A model generated the notes under the pieces. That model did not search any database. It had not been told where the DNA came from and saw only the letters and a program-made list of their open reading frames with translations. From NCBI RefSeq assembly GCF_014204715.1, contig NZ_JACHLY010000001.1:1178001-1242000 (forward strand): a stretch of DNA of 64,000 nucleotides, given 5' to 3'. This document shows positions 8,386 through 16,846 of the stretch, piece by piece. Within the stretch, counting starts at the first letter, position 1; every line of letters starts with the position of its first letter. Made by a program: the position numbers and the translations under genes. The DNA comes from Streptomonospora salina. GTDB taxonomy: Bacteria; Actinomycetota; Actinomycetes; Streptosporangiales; Streptosporangiaceae.

Positions 8386-9630
8386 ATGCCCGACCGCCTG
8401 CGGAGAATCGGCGACGTCCTGCGTGCAGACGTCGTCAGCGGATTCCTCCTCATCGCCGGCGCCGTGGTCGCCCTGATCTGGGTCAACTCCCCCTGGGGCC
8501 ACTCCTACGAAGCCATCCGCGCCTTCGCCTTCGGTCCCGAGAGCCTGCACCTGCACCTGTCGCTGGAGCAGTGGGCCGCCGACGGGATGCTCGCGATCTT
8601 CTTCTTCGTCGTCGGCAACGAGTTGAAACAGGAGTTCGTCCACGGCGAGCTGCGCAACCCCCGCCGGGCGATGCTGCCCATCGTCGCCGCGCTGTGCGGC
8701 ATGGTCGTGCCCGCCGCGATCTACGCCGCGATCAACATCGGCCAGGGCGACGCGCTGCGCGGCTGGGGCATCCCCATGGCCACCGACATCGCCTTCGCCG
8801 TGGCCATCCTGGCGGTGGTCGGGCGGTTCCTCCCGCCGGCCCTGCGCACCTTCCTGCTGACGCTGGCGATCGTCGACGACCTCGGCGCCATCGTCGTCAT
8901 CGCCGTCTTCTACACCGACCACCTCTCCTTCCTGCCGCTGCTGGCGGCGCTGGCGCTGCTGGCCGTGTTCGGCTACCTGCAGCGCGGCCGCGGCGCCGCG
9001 GCCGCGCTGAACCGCTCGTCCGTGCCCAACTGGGTGGTCTACATCCCGCTGGCGTTCGCCGTCTGGACCCTGATGCACGCCAGCGGCGTACACGCCACCA
9101 TCGCCGGTGTCGCCATGGGCATGCTCATGCGCACCACCGAAGACCCCGGCGAGCACCACTCCCCCAGCCACTCCACCGAGCACGTCATCCGCCCGTGGTC
9201 CAACAGCCTGGTGCTGCCGTTCTTCGCGCTGATGTCGGCCGGCGTCGCTTTCCCCGGACTGGGCACGATCTTCACCGACACCGCGGCCGTGGGCATCATG
9301 GCCGGCCTCGTCGGCGGCAAACTGCTGGGCATCCTCGGCGGCGCCTGGATCACCACCAAGGTCACCAGCGCCGAGCTCAACCCCTCGCTGAGCTGGATCG
9401 ACATCTGCGGCATGGCGCTGCTGGCCGGCATCGGCTTCACCGTTTCGCTGCTGATCACCGAACTGTCCTTCGCCGACCACCCGCACGTGCTGGAGGACGC
9501 CAAGGCCGGTGTGCTGCTGGCGTCGCTGATCTCGACCGTGCTGGCCGCCGGCGTCCTGGGGATGCGCAGCGCGCACTACCGCCGGCGCGGCGCGGGCGCC
9601 ACGAGCGCGACCGGCGCGGGCCTCAACTAG
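8386..9630 (+). CDS. nhaA: Na+/H+ antiporter NhaA
   Basis: A 414-residue sodium/proton antiporter that exchanges cytoplasmic Na+ for external protons. ATG 8386 with GGGGAG at 8371-8376; about 40 upstream codons in frame lack a start signal. Signature segments are present: FFFVVGNELKQEFVHGEL, MATDIAFAVAILAVVG and TLAIVDDLGAIVVIAVFYT, the last holding the adjacent aspartates that bind sodium in NhaA. Length matches the family. It forms an ion-homeostasis block with the following TrkH and TrkA genes, although a 166-bp gap separates it from them. Confidence 0.95.
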   Translation: MPDRLRRIGDVLRADVVSGFLLIAGAVVALIWVNSPWGHSYEAIRAFAFGPESLHLHLSLEQWAADGMLAIFFFVVGNELKQEFVHGELRNPRRAMLPIVAALCGMVVPAAIYAAINIGQGDALRGWGIPMATDIAFAVAILAVVGRFLPPALRTFLLTLAIVDDLGAIVVIAVFYTDHLSFLPLLAALALLAVFGYLQRGRGAAAALNRSSVPNWVVYIPLAFAVWTLMHASGVHATIAGVAMGMLMRTTEDPGEHHSPSHSTEHVIRPWSNSLVLPFFALMSAGVAFPGLGTIFTDTAAVGIMAGLVGGKLLGILGGAWITTKVTSAELNPSLSWIDICGMALLAGIGFTVSLLITELSFADHPHVLEDAKAGVLLASLISTVLAAGVLGMRSAHYRRRGAGATSATGAGLN

Positions 9631-9796
9631 GGTCGGTGCGACACGCCGCGCACGCTCGGCCTAGGCCGCCGCGCCGCCGAAGCGGTTACATGGGACGCGG
9701 TGCGCACCGCCGGACGGCGCGCACCCGTTCCGCACCGGCCGCGGTCGGCTTCCCCGATACCCGTCAGCGGCTCCGAGGCGCTACAACAGGACGACC

Positions 9797-11227
9797 ATGA
9801 ACGCGAACGCGACGCCCCCGCTCCGATCGCGCGTACGCAGCCTGCTTGCCCGCCGGCTGCGCCGCGTGTCCCGTCCGCGGATGCCCGGAGAGCTACGCAG
9901 GGTTATGGCGTCCAGTCCCGCGCGGATGTTCGTCGTCCTGTTCGTCGTGGTGGACCTGGTGGGCGCCGGTGTGCTGATGCTGCCCGCCGCCCACGCCGAC
10001 GGCGACGGGCTGACCGCCGTCGAGGCGCTGTTCACCGCGACCACCTCGCTGGCGGTGTGCGGGCTGAGCGTCATCGGGATCGGCTCCCAGCTGACGGTCT
10101 TCGGCGAGATCACCGTGGCCGTGCTCATCCAGGTCGGCGGCCTCGGCATCATGACCGCGGCCTCGGTCCTGGGCGCGGTGGTGATCCGCCGCTTCGGAAT
10201 GCGCATGCAGCTGGGGGTGCAGGCCGAGAACCGCAGCCTGCGCGTGGGCGAGGTCCGCGGGATCGTCGGCCGCGTCGTACGCGCCAGCCTGCTGTGCGAG
10301 GCCGTGCTCGCGCTGATCCTGGTGCCGCGGATGTGGCTGGGCCACGGCATCGGGCTCGGCGACGCCCTCTACAGCGGGCTCTTCCACGCGATCTCGGCGT
10401 TCAACAACGCCGGGCTCTCGCTCTACGACCAGTCCATGGCGCGCTTCTCCGGCGACGCCCTCATCCTGATGCCGATCGCGCTGGCTACGATCCTGGGCGG
10501 CCTCGGCTTCCCGGTGCTGCTGGAGCTGTCCCACCACCTGCCCCGTCCGCGCGGCTGGACCCTGCACACCAAGCTCACCGTGACCACCACCCTGCTGCTG
10601 TTCGCCGGCGGCATGGTTGCGGTCACGGCCCTGGAGTGGAGCAACCCCGCCACGCTGGGCCCGCTGTCGGTGTCCGACAAGTTCGTCGACGGCGCGTTCC
10701 ACGGCATCATGCCGCGCAGCGGCGGGTTCAACACCCTGGACGTGGGCGCGATGGACCAGTCGACGCTGCTGATCACCGTCATGCTGATGTTCGTCGGCAA
10801 CGGCAGCGCGGGCACGGCCGGCGGGATCAAAGTGGCCACCCTGGCCGTGATCTTCCTGGTCGTGTGGGCGGAGATCCGCGGCCACCCCAGCGTGCACGTG
10901 TACGGCTACAAGCTCTCGCGCGGCGTGGTCCGCCAATCGCTGAGCCTGCTGTTCCTGTCGATGACGGTCGTCGTGGCCACGACCGTCGCACTGCTGGTGG
11001 CTACGGAGTTCCAGCTCGACCGGGTGCTGTTCGAGGTAGTCTCGGCTTCCGGAGTCGTGGGCCTGTCGACGGGGATCACCGCCGATCTGCCGGCGGCGGC
11101 CCAGTCGTGGCTCGTGGTGCTCATGCTGGCCGGGCGCATCGGCCCCATCACGTTCGCCTCTGCGCTGGCGCTGCGTGAGCACACCCGGCGCTACGACCTC
11201 CCGGAGTCGCGGCCGATCATCGGTTAG
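9797..11227 (+). CDS. trkH: TrkH/KtrB-type potassium uptake channel subunit
   Basis: A 476-residue K+ translocating subunit. Four pore-loop repeats can be seen, each with the selectivity-filter glycine: TTSLAVCGLSVIG, AFNNAGLSLYD, PRSGGFNTLDV and SASGVVGLSTGI. A basic N-terminus of about 45 residues precedes the first helix. The ATG at 9797 follows an AGGA-containing stretch. The regulatory TrkA/KtrA subunit is encoded 45 bp downstream, so the two should form a gated uptake system in the cytoplasmic membrane. Confidence 0.94.
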   Translation: MNANATPPLRSRVRSLLARRLRRVSRPRMPGELRRVMASSPARMFVVLFVVVDLVGAGVLMLPAAHADGDGLTAVEALFTATTSLAVCGLSVIGIGSQLTVFGEITVAVLIQVGGLGIMTAASVLGAVVIRRFGMRMQLGVQAENRSLRVGEVRGIVGRVVRASLLCEAVLALILVPRMWLGHGIGLGDALYSGLFHAISAFNNAGLSLYDQSMARFSGDALILMPIALATILGGLGFPVLLELSHHLPRPRGWTLHTKLTVTTTLLLFAGGMVAVTALEWSNPATLGPLSVSDKFVDGAFHGIMPRSGGFNTLDVGAMDQSTLLITVMLMFVGNGSAGTAGGIKVATLAVIFLVVWAEIRGHPSVHVYGYKLSRGVVRQSLSLLFLSMTVVVATTVALLVATEFQLDRVLFEVVSASGVVGLSTGITADLPAAAQSWLVVLMLAGRIGPITFASALALREHTRRYDLPESRPIIG

Positions 11228-11272
11228 GGCGCTCTCGCACCACGAGGGCCGCAGATGAGGAGACGAAAGACG

Positions 11273-11944
11273 ATGGCGCAGCGCAGCAGGCCCCACGACA
11301 AGCGCGTCCTGGTCATCGGGTTGGGGCGGTTCGGCAGTTCCCTGTCGCTGGAGCTGGTCGCCCACGGTTGGGAGGTCCTGGGCATGGACTCCAACCCCCG
11401 CCTGGTGCAGGCCTATTCGGAGTCACTGACCCACACCATGGTCGCCGACGCCACCGACGACGAGGCGCTGCGCCAGATCGGCGCACACGAGTTCACCCGC
11501 GCGGTGGTGGGCATAGGGACCCACCTGGAGGAGAGCATCCTGGCGGCGTCGCTGCTGGTGGACATGGGCGTGCCGCACATCTGGGCCAAGGCCACCAGCC
11601 GCCGGCACGGACGCATCCTGCAGCAGATCGGGGCCCACCACGTGGTGCTGCCCGAGCACGACATGGGCGAGCGGGTGGCCCACCTGGTGTCGGGGCGGAT
11701 GCTGGACTACGTCGAACTCGAAGAGGACTTCGCCCTGGGCAAGACCCGCGCTCCGCGGGAGCTGATCGGGCGTCCCCTCGGCGAGACCAAGGTGCGTACC
11801 AAGCACGGCATAACCGTGGTGTGCATCAAGCGCCACGGGGAGCAGTTCACCTACGCCACCGCCGACACGGTCCCGCAGAAGGGCGACGTCATCGTGGTGG
11901 CGGGCAAGACCGACGACGTCGAGAAGTTCGCCGAGTTCGCCTGA
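11273..11944 (+). CDS. trkA: TrkA/KtrA-type potassium channel regulatory subunit
   Basis: A 223-residue peripheral RCK protein that gates the neighbouring TrkH channel by nucleotide binding. The Rossmann motif VLVIGLGRFGSSLSLEL and the acidic residue of GMDSN (NAD/ATP ribose contact) form the KTN domain; the last 80 residues, from about FALGKTRAPRELIGRPL, form the RCK_C domain. The ATG at 11273 is preferred to the one at 11255 because GAGGAG (within the longer version) is well placed before it. Same operon as trkH. Confidence 0.93.
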   Translation: MAQRSRPHDKRVLVIGLGRFGSSLSLELVAHGWEVLGMDSNPRLVQAYSESLTHTMVADATDDEALRQIGAHEFTRAVVGIGTHLEESILAASLLVDMGVPHIWAKATSRRHGRILQQIGAHHVVLPEHDMGERVAHLVSGRMLDYVELEEDFALGKTRAPRELIGRPLGETKVRTKHGITVVCIKRHGEQFTYATADTVPQKGDVIVVAGKTDDVEKFAEFA

Positions 11945-12073
11945 CGGGGCGCGGCGCCCGCGCCGCCCGACCGTCCGCGCCGCGCGGCGCCGCAGCCCGG
12001 CGGGGCGCGTGCGCGGCGCGTGCACGCCCCCTCGACCCGGACATGACGCCCCTACCCCCACATGCCCCCGAAT

Positions 12074-12088
12074 TGACAACCATTTTCA
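12074..12088. promoter_or_regulatory. Zur box (zinc uptake repressor site)
   Basis: TGACAACCATTTTCA matches the actinobacterial Zur palindrome TGAAAATCATTTTCA at 13 of 15 positions. It ends 19 bp before the start codon of the zinc-binding lipoprotein gene, where it would cover the promoter. The surrounding AT-rich patch stands out from the GC-rich background. Confidence 0.8.
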
Positions 12089-12107
12089 TTTTCTTCAAGA
12101 TGAGTCC

Positions 12108-13130
12108 ATGGGACGACGGAGCTACGCAAAAGCGGCCGCGCTGTGCGCGGCGGGGGTACTGGCGGTCTCGGGCTGCGCCGGCGACGGCCAGGAGGACGGG
12201 TCGGACGGGTCGGACGGGGTGAGCGTGGTTACCGGCGCCTACCCGCTGCAGTGGCTGGCCGGACAGGTGGGCGGCGACCGCGTCGAGGTCGAGACCCTGG
12301 CCGAGCCGGGCACCGACCCCCACGAACTGGAGCTCAGCCCGCGCCAGATCGGCAGCGTGGGCAGTGCCGACGTCGCCTTCTACATCGGCGGCCTGCAGCC
12401 CGCCGTGGACGACGCCGTTTCCTCCCAGGGCGGCGAGAACGCCCTCGACGTCGCCGAGCTGGTCGAACTGCGCACCCTCGAAGACAACGCCGGGTCCGAC
12501 GGCGGCGACCACGGCCACGAAGAAGGCGGGCACGAGAGCGGGCACGAGGACGACCACGGCGGGGACGAGGCAGCCGACGACGGCGACGGCCACAGCCACG
12601 ACGCCGGCGAGCCGGACCCGCACATGTGGCTCGACACCGAGCGCTTCGCCCGGGCCGCCGAAGGCCTGGCCGAGCGGCTCGGCGAAGCCGACCCCGACCA
12701 CGCCGCGGACTACGCGGACAACGCCGAGGCGGTCACCGGCCTGCTCGACGGGATCGACACCGAATACTCCCAGGGCCTCGCCGAATGCGAGAGCCGCGAC
12801 ATCGTGGTCAGCCACAGCGCCTTCGGCTACCTGGCCGCCCGCTACGACCTCCACCAGATCAGCCCCGCCGGTCTGGACTCCCACTCCGAGCCCTCTCCCG
12901 GGCGCCTGGCCGAGATCTCCGAGACCGTGCGCGAGTCCGACATCACCACCGTGTTCACCGAGCCGCTGACCGACTCCGGCGCCGCCGAGACCATCGCCGG
13001 GGAGGCCGGAGTCGACACCGCCGTGCTCGACCCCGTCGGGGGCGTCACCGACGCCTCGCCGGGCGAGGACTATCCCTCCATCATGCGCGCCAACCTCGAC
13101 ACCCTCGGCGAGGCGCTGCGCTGCTCCTGA
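12108..13130 (+). CDS. Zinc ABC-transporter substrate-binding lipoprotein (ZnuA/AztC type), orphan
   Basis: A 340-residue extracellular lipoprotein that captures zinc (cluster A-I family). Signal peptide with lipobox LAVSGC (Cys23). Metal ligands expected of the family are visible: His72 (TDPHELEL), His172 (DPHMWLD), the His of VVSHSAFGYLAARYDL, and the Asp of VLDPVGG. A His/Asp/Glu/Gly-rich loop at about residues 134-164 is the zinc-chaperone loop typical of ZnuA-type proteins. ATG 12108 lies 19 bp after a Zur box and lacks a clear ribosome site, so a leaderless transcript is possible. No permease or ATPase gene is adjacent, so it must share them with a distant locus or serve as a periplasm-type zinc store. 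Confidence 0.93.
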   Translation: MGRRSYAKAAALCAAGVLAVSGCAGDGQEDGSDGSDGVSVVTGAYPLQWLAGQVGGDRVEVETLAEPGTDPHELELSPRQIGSVGSADVAFYIGGLQPAVDDAVSSQGGENALDVAELVELRTLEDNAGSDGGDHGHEEGGHESGHEDDHGGDEAADDGDGHSHDAGEPDPHMWLDTERFARAAEGLAERLGEADPDHAADYADNAEAVTGLLDGIDTEYSQGLAECESRDIVVSHSAFGYLAARYDLHQISPAGLDSHSEPSPGRLAEISETVRESDITTVFTEPLTDSGAAETIAGEAGVDTAVLDPVGGVTDASPGEDYPSIMRANLDTLGEALRCS

Positions 13131-13153
13131 CGCCGCCCGGCGGCGCCGCGACC

Positions 13154-13196
13154 GCGGCCCGGATCTCCCGCACGCACGCGGGCGGATCCGGGCCGC
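13154..13196. terminator. Terminator of the zinc lipoprotein gene
   Basis: Perfect 12-bp stem GCGGCCCGGATC / GATCCGGGCCGC with an inner CCCGC/GCGGG stem, 24 bp past the stop codon. Confidence 0.75.
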
Positions 13197-13253
13197 AGCC
13201 GTTGCGACCTGCGGTGACCACGAGAAACCTGAGCCCAGGGGGCGGACAGGAAG

Positions 13254-13328
13254 ATGCACGTGCGCTATCCTGCTCAAAGTATGGTGCTAATGCACGTGCA
13301 TCGGACAGTGCATCGGCCTGTGCATCGA
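13254..13328. promoter_or_regulatory. Operator array before the DUF397 gene
   Basis: A perfect palindrome ATGCACGTGCAT (13290-13301) is preceded at 13254-13263 by ATGCACGTGC. It is followed by GTGCATCGG units at 13296-13304, 13308-13316 and 13320-13327, a 12-bp period. The same palindrome occurs at 15542-15553 before the ATPase gene, so both are probably bound by the XRE-DUF5753 regulator encoded between them. Confidence 0.65.
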
Positions 13329-13356
13329 ATCGCTCCCCAGAGAATCAGGAGTCTCC

Positions 13357-13590
13357 ATGAGCGCCTACAACGGCATCGCGGCCACCGAGCTCCACGAGGT
13401 CACCTGGCAGAAGAGCCGCCGCAGCAACTCACAAGGAGCCTGCGTCGAGATGGCCCGGCTGACCGACGGCTCGATCGCGATGCGTAACTCGCGCTTCCCG
13501 GACGGCCCCGCCCTCGTCTACACGCAGGCCGAGATCGACGCCCTCATCGGCGGCGCCAAGGACGGCGACTTCGACAACCTGATCGGCTGA
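13357..13590 (+). CDS. DUF397 domain protein
   Basis: A 77-residue protein that is a single DUF397 domain: VTWQKSRRSNSQGACVEMA, then DGSIAMRNSRFPDGPALVY and a C-terminal acidic helix. Such small proteins accompany XRE-DUF5753 regulators in streptomycetes and relatives (WhiJ-type clusters) and act in control of development and secondary metabolism; the molecular role is not settled. AGGAG precedes the ATG by 5-6 nt. The upstream region carries the palindromic array at 13254-13328. The partner regulator (13805-14689) is convergent, 214 bp away. Confidence 0.92.
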   Translation: MSAYNGIAATELHEVTWQKSRRSNSQGACVEMARLTDGSIAMRNSRFPDGPALVYTQAEIDALIGGAKDGDFDNLIG

Positions 13591-13804
13591 GACCCGCACA
13601 CCGATCCGGCGCGGTGCCTCCGGGACCCACCCGGCGGCACCGGCCCTCGACATTCCGGAGCCCCGCAGCCCGCCGCTCACCGCGGTCCGCGCGCTGCGGG
13701 GCTCCGCGCCGTCCGGCCCGTTCTCCCGCCGGCCGAGCAGGCACCCGCGCCGGTGGCACCGGACGGGTCCGGGAGGGACCGGGGCTCCGGCGCTCGCCGG
13801 TGCG

Positions 13805-14689
13805 CTACACCAGGTCGTCGATCATGCTTTTGAGGATCTCGGTGGTGTTGTTGGGCTGCTCGGCCATGACGCTCAGCCGCTCCATCGCCATGGTGTAGGC
13901 GTCGATCTCGGTGCGGCGGTCCAGGCACACCGAACCCGTGAGCTGCTCCAGGTAGATGATGTCGGACAGCCCGAAGTCGGGGTAGCGCAGGATCGTGAAC
14001 GACCCGGCCTCGGCGGCGTGGGCGCCGACGCTGAACGGCACGATCTGCACCGTGACGTTGCGGCGCTCGCTGAGCTCGATCAGCCGCTCCAGTTGGCCGC
14101 GCATGACCTCGGTGTTGTCGGGGCCGCCGACGGGGCGGCGCACCGCGGCCTCGTCGATGATGGCCCACAGTTTGCAGCCGGTCGCGTCGTCGTCGATGTG
14201 GCGCTGGCGCCGCATGCGCACCGCGACCCGGTCTTCCAACAGCTCTTCGGAGATGGGGCGCCCCGCCCTGATGACGGCGCGGGCGTAGTCCTCGGTCTGC
14301 AGCATGCCGGGGACGAATTGCGCCTCGTAGACGCGGATGCGGGTGGCGGCCTCCTCCAGGCCGACATAGACCTGGAACCAGTTGGGCAGGGCGTCGCCGT
14401 ACTCCTGCCACCAGCCGGGCTTCTTGGAGTCGCGTGCCAGCTTGACCATGGTCTGGACGCGGTCCTTGTCGGTGACTCCGTATAACTTCAGCAGATCCTC
14501 GACATCGCGGACCTTGAAGCCCACACGGCCCAGTTCCATCCGGCTGATCTTGGATTCGGACCCGCGGATGAAGTGGCCGGCCTCGCCTCGGGTGAGTCCG
14601 CGGGCCTCACGGTACTTACGCAATTCGGACCCGAGCAGCATACGGCGCACCGTGGGACCGCTCCCCCGCTTCAGACGAGCTATGTCCAC
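13805..14689 (-). CDS. XRE-family regulator with DUF5753 domain (WhiJ type)
   Basis: A 294-residue cytoplasmic DNA-binding protein. N-terminal helix-turn-helix at about residues 17-75 (LGSELRKYREARGLTRGEAGHFIRG, SESKISRMELGR). The DUF5753 domain fills the rest (GLEEAATRIRVYEAQFVPGMLQTEDYARAVI, then VTVQIVPFSVGAHAAEAGSFTILRYPD and ERLSVMAEQPNNT). Proteins of this type pair with a DUF397 partner, which here is the neighbouring gene; the RsbW-like ATPase gene upstream completes the usual set. Start ATG 14689; ATG at 14641 is an alternative that begins directly at the helix-turn-helix. It is the likely ligand of the ATGCACGTGCAT palindromes on both sides. Confidence 0.93.
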   Translation of the reverse strand: MDIARLKRGSGPTVRRMLLGSELRKYREARGLTRGEAGHFIRGSESKISRMELGRVGFKVRDVEDLLKLYGVTDKDRVQTMVKLARDSKKPGWWQEYGDALPNWFQVYVGLEEAATRIRVYEAQFVPGMLQTEDYARAVIRAGRPISEELLEDRVAVRMRRQRHIDDDATGCKLWAIIDEAAVRRPVGGPDNTEVMRGQLERLIELSERRNVTVQIVPFSVGAHAAEAGSFTILRYPDFGLSDIIYLEQLTGSVCLDRRTEIDAYTMAMERLSVMAEQPNNTTEILKSMIDDLV

Positions 14690-14897
14690 AGCCGCTGCCT
14701 CCCTACTCGTCGCTCCCCGCGGCCCAGACGGTGTCCGGGGGCCGCTGCACCGCGCGGAACGTCCGCGCTATCCCCCACGATATCGCCGATCCCGCCGCCA
14801 ACTCGATGGCCCGCAACGGGAATCCGCCGGGAATGCGCGCGAGTTCGCCCGCGCGGGGTCCGCATCGGCGGAGGAGGCACTCCGCAAAGAGGACACG

Positions 14898-15452
14898 TCA
14901 GGCGAGACGCGCCCATACGTGCTTTCCAGAGGGCAATACGGGCAGAACCCCCCATCCACTACAAAAGGATGCAACGAGGTGCAGACCCCGGCCGCTTTCG
15001 AAGCGGAAATCGGGATCGCGCCGCTGCGGCATGCGGTCGCTGCGGTCGCGCACCGCGCAGACCAGCTCCGTTCCGCGCCGGAGCATACTCACCTGTACCG
15101 GGTCGTGATCGCCGTCGACGACGTTCACCGGGCCCCTGCGGCGGCCGTGGCGCAACGCGTTGGTGACGAGTTCGGAGACGACCAGCTCGACGTCGCAGGC
15201 CCGGTCGGCCATCCCCCACCGGCGGAGGACCCCGCCGCAGAGCTCACGGGCGCGGGCCGCCGCCCCCGGGTCCGCTGCCAGGCTCCAGGCGAGCGTGTCG
15301 GTTCCGGCGGCGTACGGGTCCGCCGGCGCCTCCACCGCGCCGTTCAACAGAGCCGACGTCCACCACGCTCTGGGAGAAGGAGCCGCGACGGGCCCCGGAC
15401 ACTCCCCGTTTCCGAGTCTTGCCATTGATTCGCGGGCTGGCTGTCCGGTCAC
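14898..15452 (-). CDS. RsbW-like ATP-binding protein beside XRE/DUF397
   Basis: A 184-residue GHKL ATPase. Motifs: N box VELVVSELVTNALRHG, G1 region AVRDRSDRMPQRR and G2 box SGRGLHLVASFCSGWG. The G1 region has Ser-Asp where a Gly is common, so nucleotide handling may be weak. GTG 15452 is preferred (GAGGGG 6 nt upstream); ATG 15425 is the alternative. It completes the regulator set with the XRE-DUF5753 and DUF397 genes. An ATGCACGTGCAT palindrome lies 90 bp upstream of the GTG. Confidence 0.87.
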   Translation of the reverse strand: MTGQPARESMARLGNGECPGPVAAPSPRAWWTSALLNGAVEAPADPYAAGTDTLAWSLAADPGAAARARELCGGVLRRWGMADRACDVELVVSELVTNALRHGRRRGPVNVVDGDHDPVQVSMLRRGTELVCAVRDRSDRMPQRRDPDFRFESGRGLHLVASFCSGWGVLPVLPSGKHVWARLA

Positions 15453-15541
15453 CGCGATCCCCTCGCAGTCGTGTGATCGGGTCCCGCGAGCCGGGGCGCC
15501 GGCGTGCGGAACCTCCTTGCGCACGCACGCGCATGAGTCAT

Positions 15542-15553
15542 ATGCACGTGCAT
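15542..15553. promoter_or_regulatory. Second ATGCACGTGCAT palindrome
   Basis: Perfect 12-bp palindrome in the 357-bp region upstream of the leftward ATPase gene, identical to the one at 13290-13301. I see no gene in the rest of 15453-15809. Confidence 0.65.
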
Positions 15554-15809
15554 TCTCCGCTTGCAGGCATCCTAGGACACCGACCGGCGCCGTATCAGAG
15601 AAAGCGGGGAGTTCGGCACAGACATTTCTCAGGGAGACCGGCAACCCGCCGCATACCTGCGCGGACACCGGTGCACGGGACGCCGGCGGCGGTGCGCGCG
15701 CCGCGCCGGGCGGCACGGGCGCAGGGCCGGGGAGCGGATCGGGGATCGACGCGGCGAGCGCGGGGGCTCGCAGGCGCGGCAGCGGGGGTGCCGCCCGCGC
15801 CGCGACGGC

Positions 15810-16571
15810 TCACCGCCGGCCGGAGGCGGGCAGGCCGTAGAAGTCGCGGGCGTTGGCGGCGAAGGCGGCTTCGGCCTGCGCCGGGGTCAGGCTCTGCGCC
15901 ACCAGCTCCAGGTCCGCGGGGTCGAACGGGCGCGGCGCCCGGGTACAGGGCAGGTCGGTGCCCGCCATCAGCGCGGCGGGGTTCTTGTCAGCGACCGCGC
16001 GCAGGGCGGCGGGCACGTCCAGGTCCCCGCGGCCGAAACCGGTCGCCTTCACCCGCGCTCCCGATCCCACCAGCGCCAGCAGCGCCGACAGCCCCTCCTG
16101 CGACAGGCCGAGGTGGTCGATGCCGACCCGCGGCAGCGGGGCGATGCGCGGCGCCAGCGCGCGCAGCTCGCGGGAGTCGACGTAGAGCTCGGTGGGCCAG
16201 TTGAGCAGTTCCGCCGCGCGCCGCCCCAGCTGCACCAGGGAGTCGAAGTCGTCGACGGTCCCGCGGTACAGGTTGATCCGCAGACCGCGTACGCCGGCCG
16301 CGTGCAGGTCGCGCAGGTGGGAGTCGGAGGTGTCGGGGGGCAGCTGCGCCACTCCGACGAACGACGGCCCCAGCTCGCGCAGCGCTGCGACCAGGTGGTC
16401 CTGCCCCGCACCGGAATAGGATCCCGCCACGACGGCGCCGCCGGTGACACCGAGGTCGCGGGACCGTTCGCGGTAGTCGTCGACGGTGAAGGGGTCGGGC
16501 CGGTACCCCGCGTTACCGGGGTGGTCGAAGCGGGGATCGATGATGTGGAGGTGGGCGTCGAACAACGCCAT
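15810..16571 (-). CDS. Amidohydrolase-type TIM-barrel hydrolase
   Basis: A 253-residue metal-dependent hydrolase of the amidohydrolase-2 superfamily (LigI/PDC-lactonase-like). The metal-binding HLH follows the first strand (LFDAHLHIIDPRFDHP); a conserved His sits in VGIDHLGL and the C-terminal active-site Asp in LMAGTDLPCTRAP. The start at 16571 gives the usual N-terminus (MALFDAHLHI); a GTG at 16607 would add 12 residues; neither has an ideal ribosome site. Substrate unknown. It is divergent from the SDR/acyl-CoA dehydrogenase operon across 275 bp. Confidence 0.85.
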   Translation of the reverse strand: MALFDAHLHIIDPRFDHPGNAGYRPDPFTVDDYRERSRDLGVTGGAVVAGSYSGAGQDHLVAALRELGPSFVGVAQLPPDTSDSHLRDLHAAGVRGLRINLYRGTVDDFDSLVQLGRRAAELLNWPTELYVDSRELRALAPRIAPLPRVGIDHLGLSQEGLSALLALVGSGARVKATGFGRGDLDVPAALRAVADKNPAALMAGTDLPCTRAPRPFDPADLELVAQSLTPAQAEAAFAANARDFYGLPASGRR

Positions 16572-16774
16572 TGCCCTCGTTTCGGCCGGGAGCAGGGTCT
16601 TCCGCACAGGTGGGATTCGGGCCGGAGCACGCTGTGCGGTCCGCTCGGCCCGGCGACCACGCTAGTACCTCCCGCGCGCGACCGGGTCAGAGGCGCCGCC
16701 CCCGGGCGGCCGCCCCCGGGCGGTGCAGGGCTGCGCTGGGCCGCGCCGCGCCGTCTCACCTGCACGCCGCCCCA

Positions 16775-16794
16775 CATACCACCCAGTCGGTATG
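16775..16794. promoter_or_regulatory. Candidate TetR-type operator before the SDR/ACAD operon
   Basis: Inverted repeat CATACC-N8-GGTATG, 52 bp upstream of the SDR start. Sites of this shape are typical of TetR repressors of fatty-acid and related catabolism. No tetR gene lies adjacent in the window. Confidence 0.55.
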
Positions 16795-16846
16795 AAGCGG
16801 ATAGGATCGACTCGATGTGTTCCGGACCACCGACTCGGAGGTAGCC

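Noticed and set aside
9631-9796. c-di-AMP (ydaO) riboswitch before trkH
   Set aside because: The conserved ydaO segments are not present.
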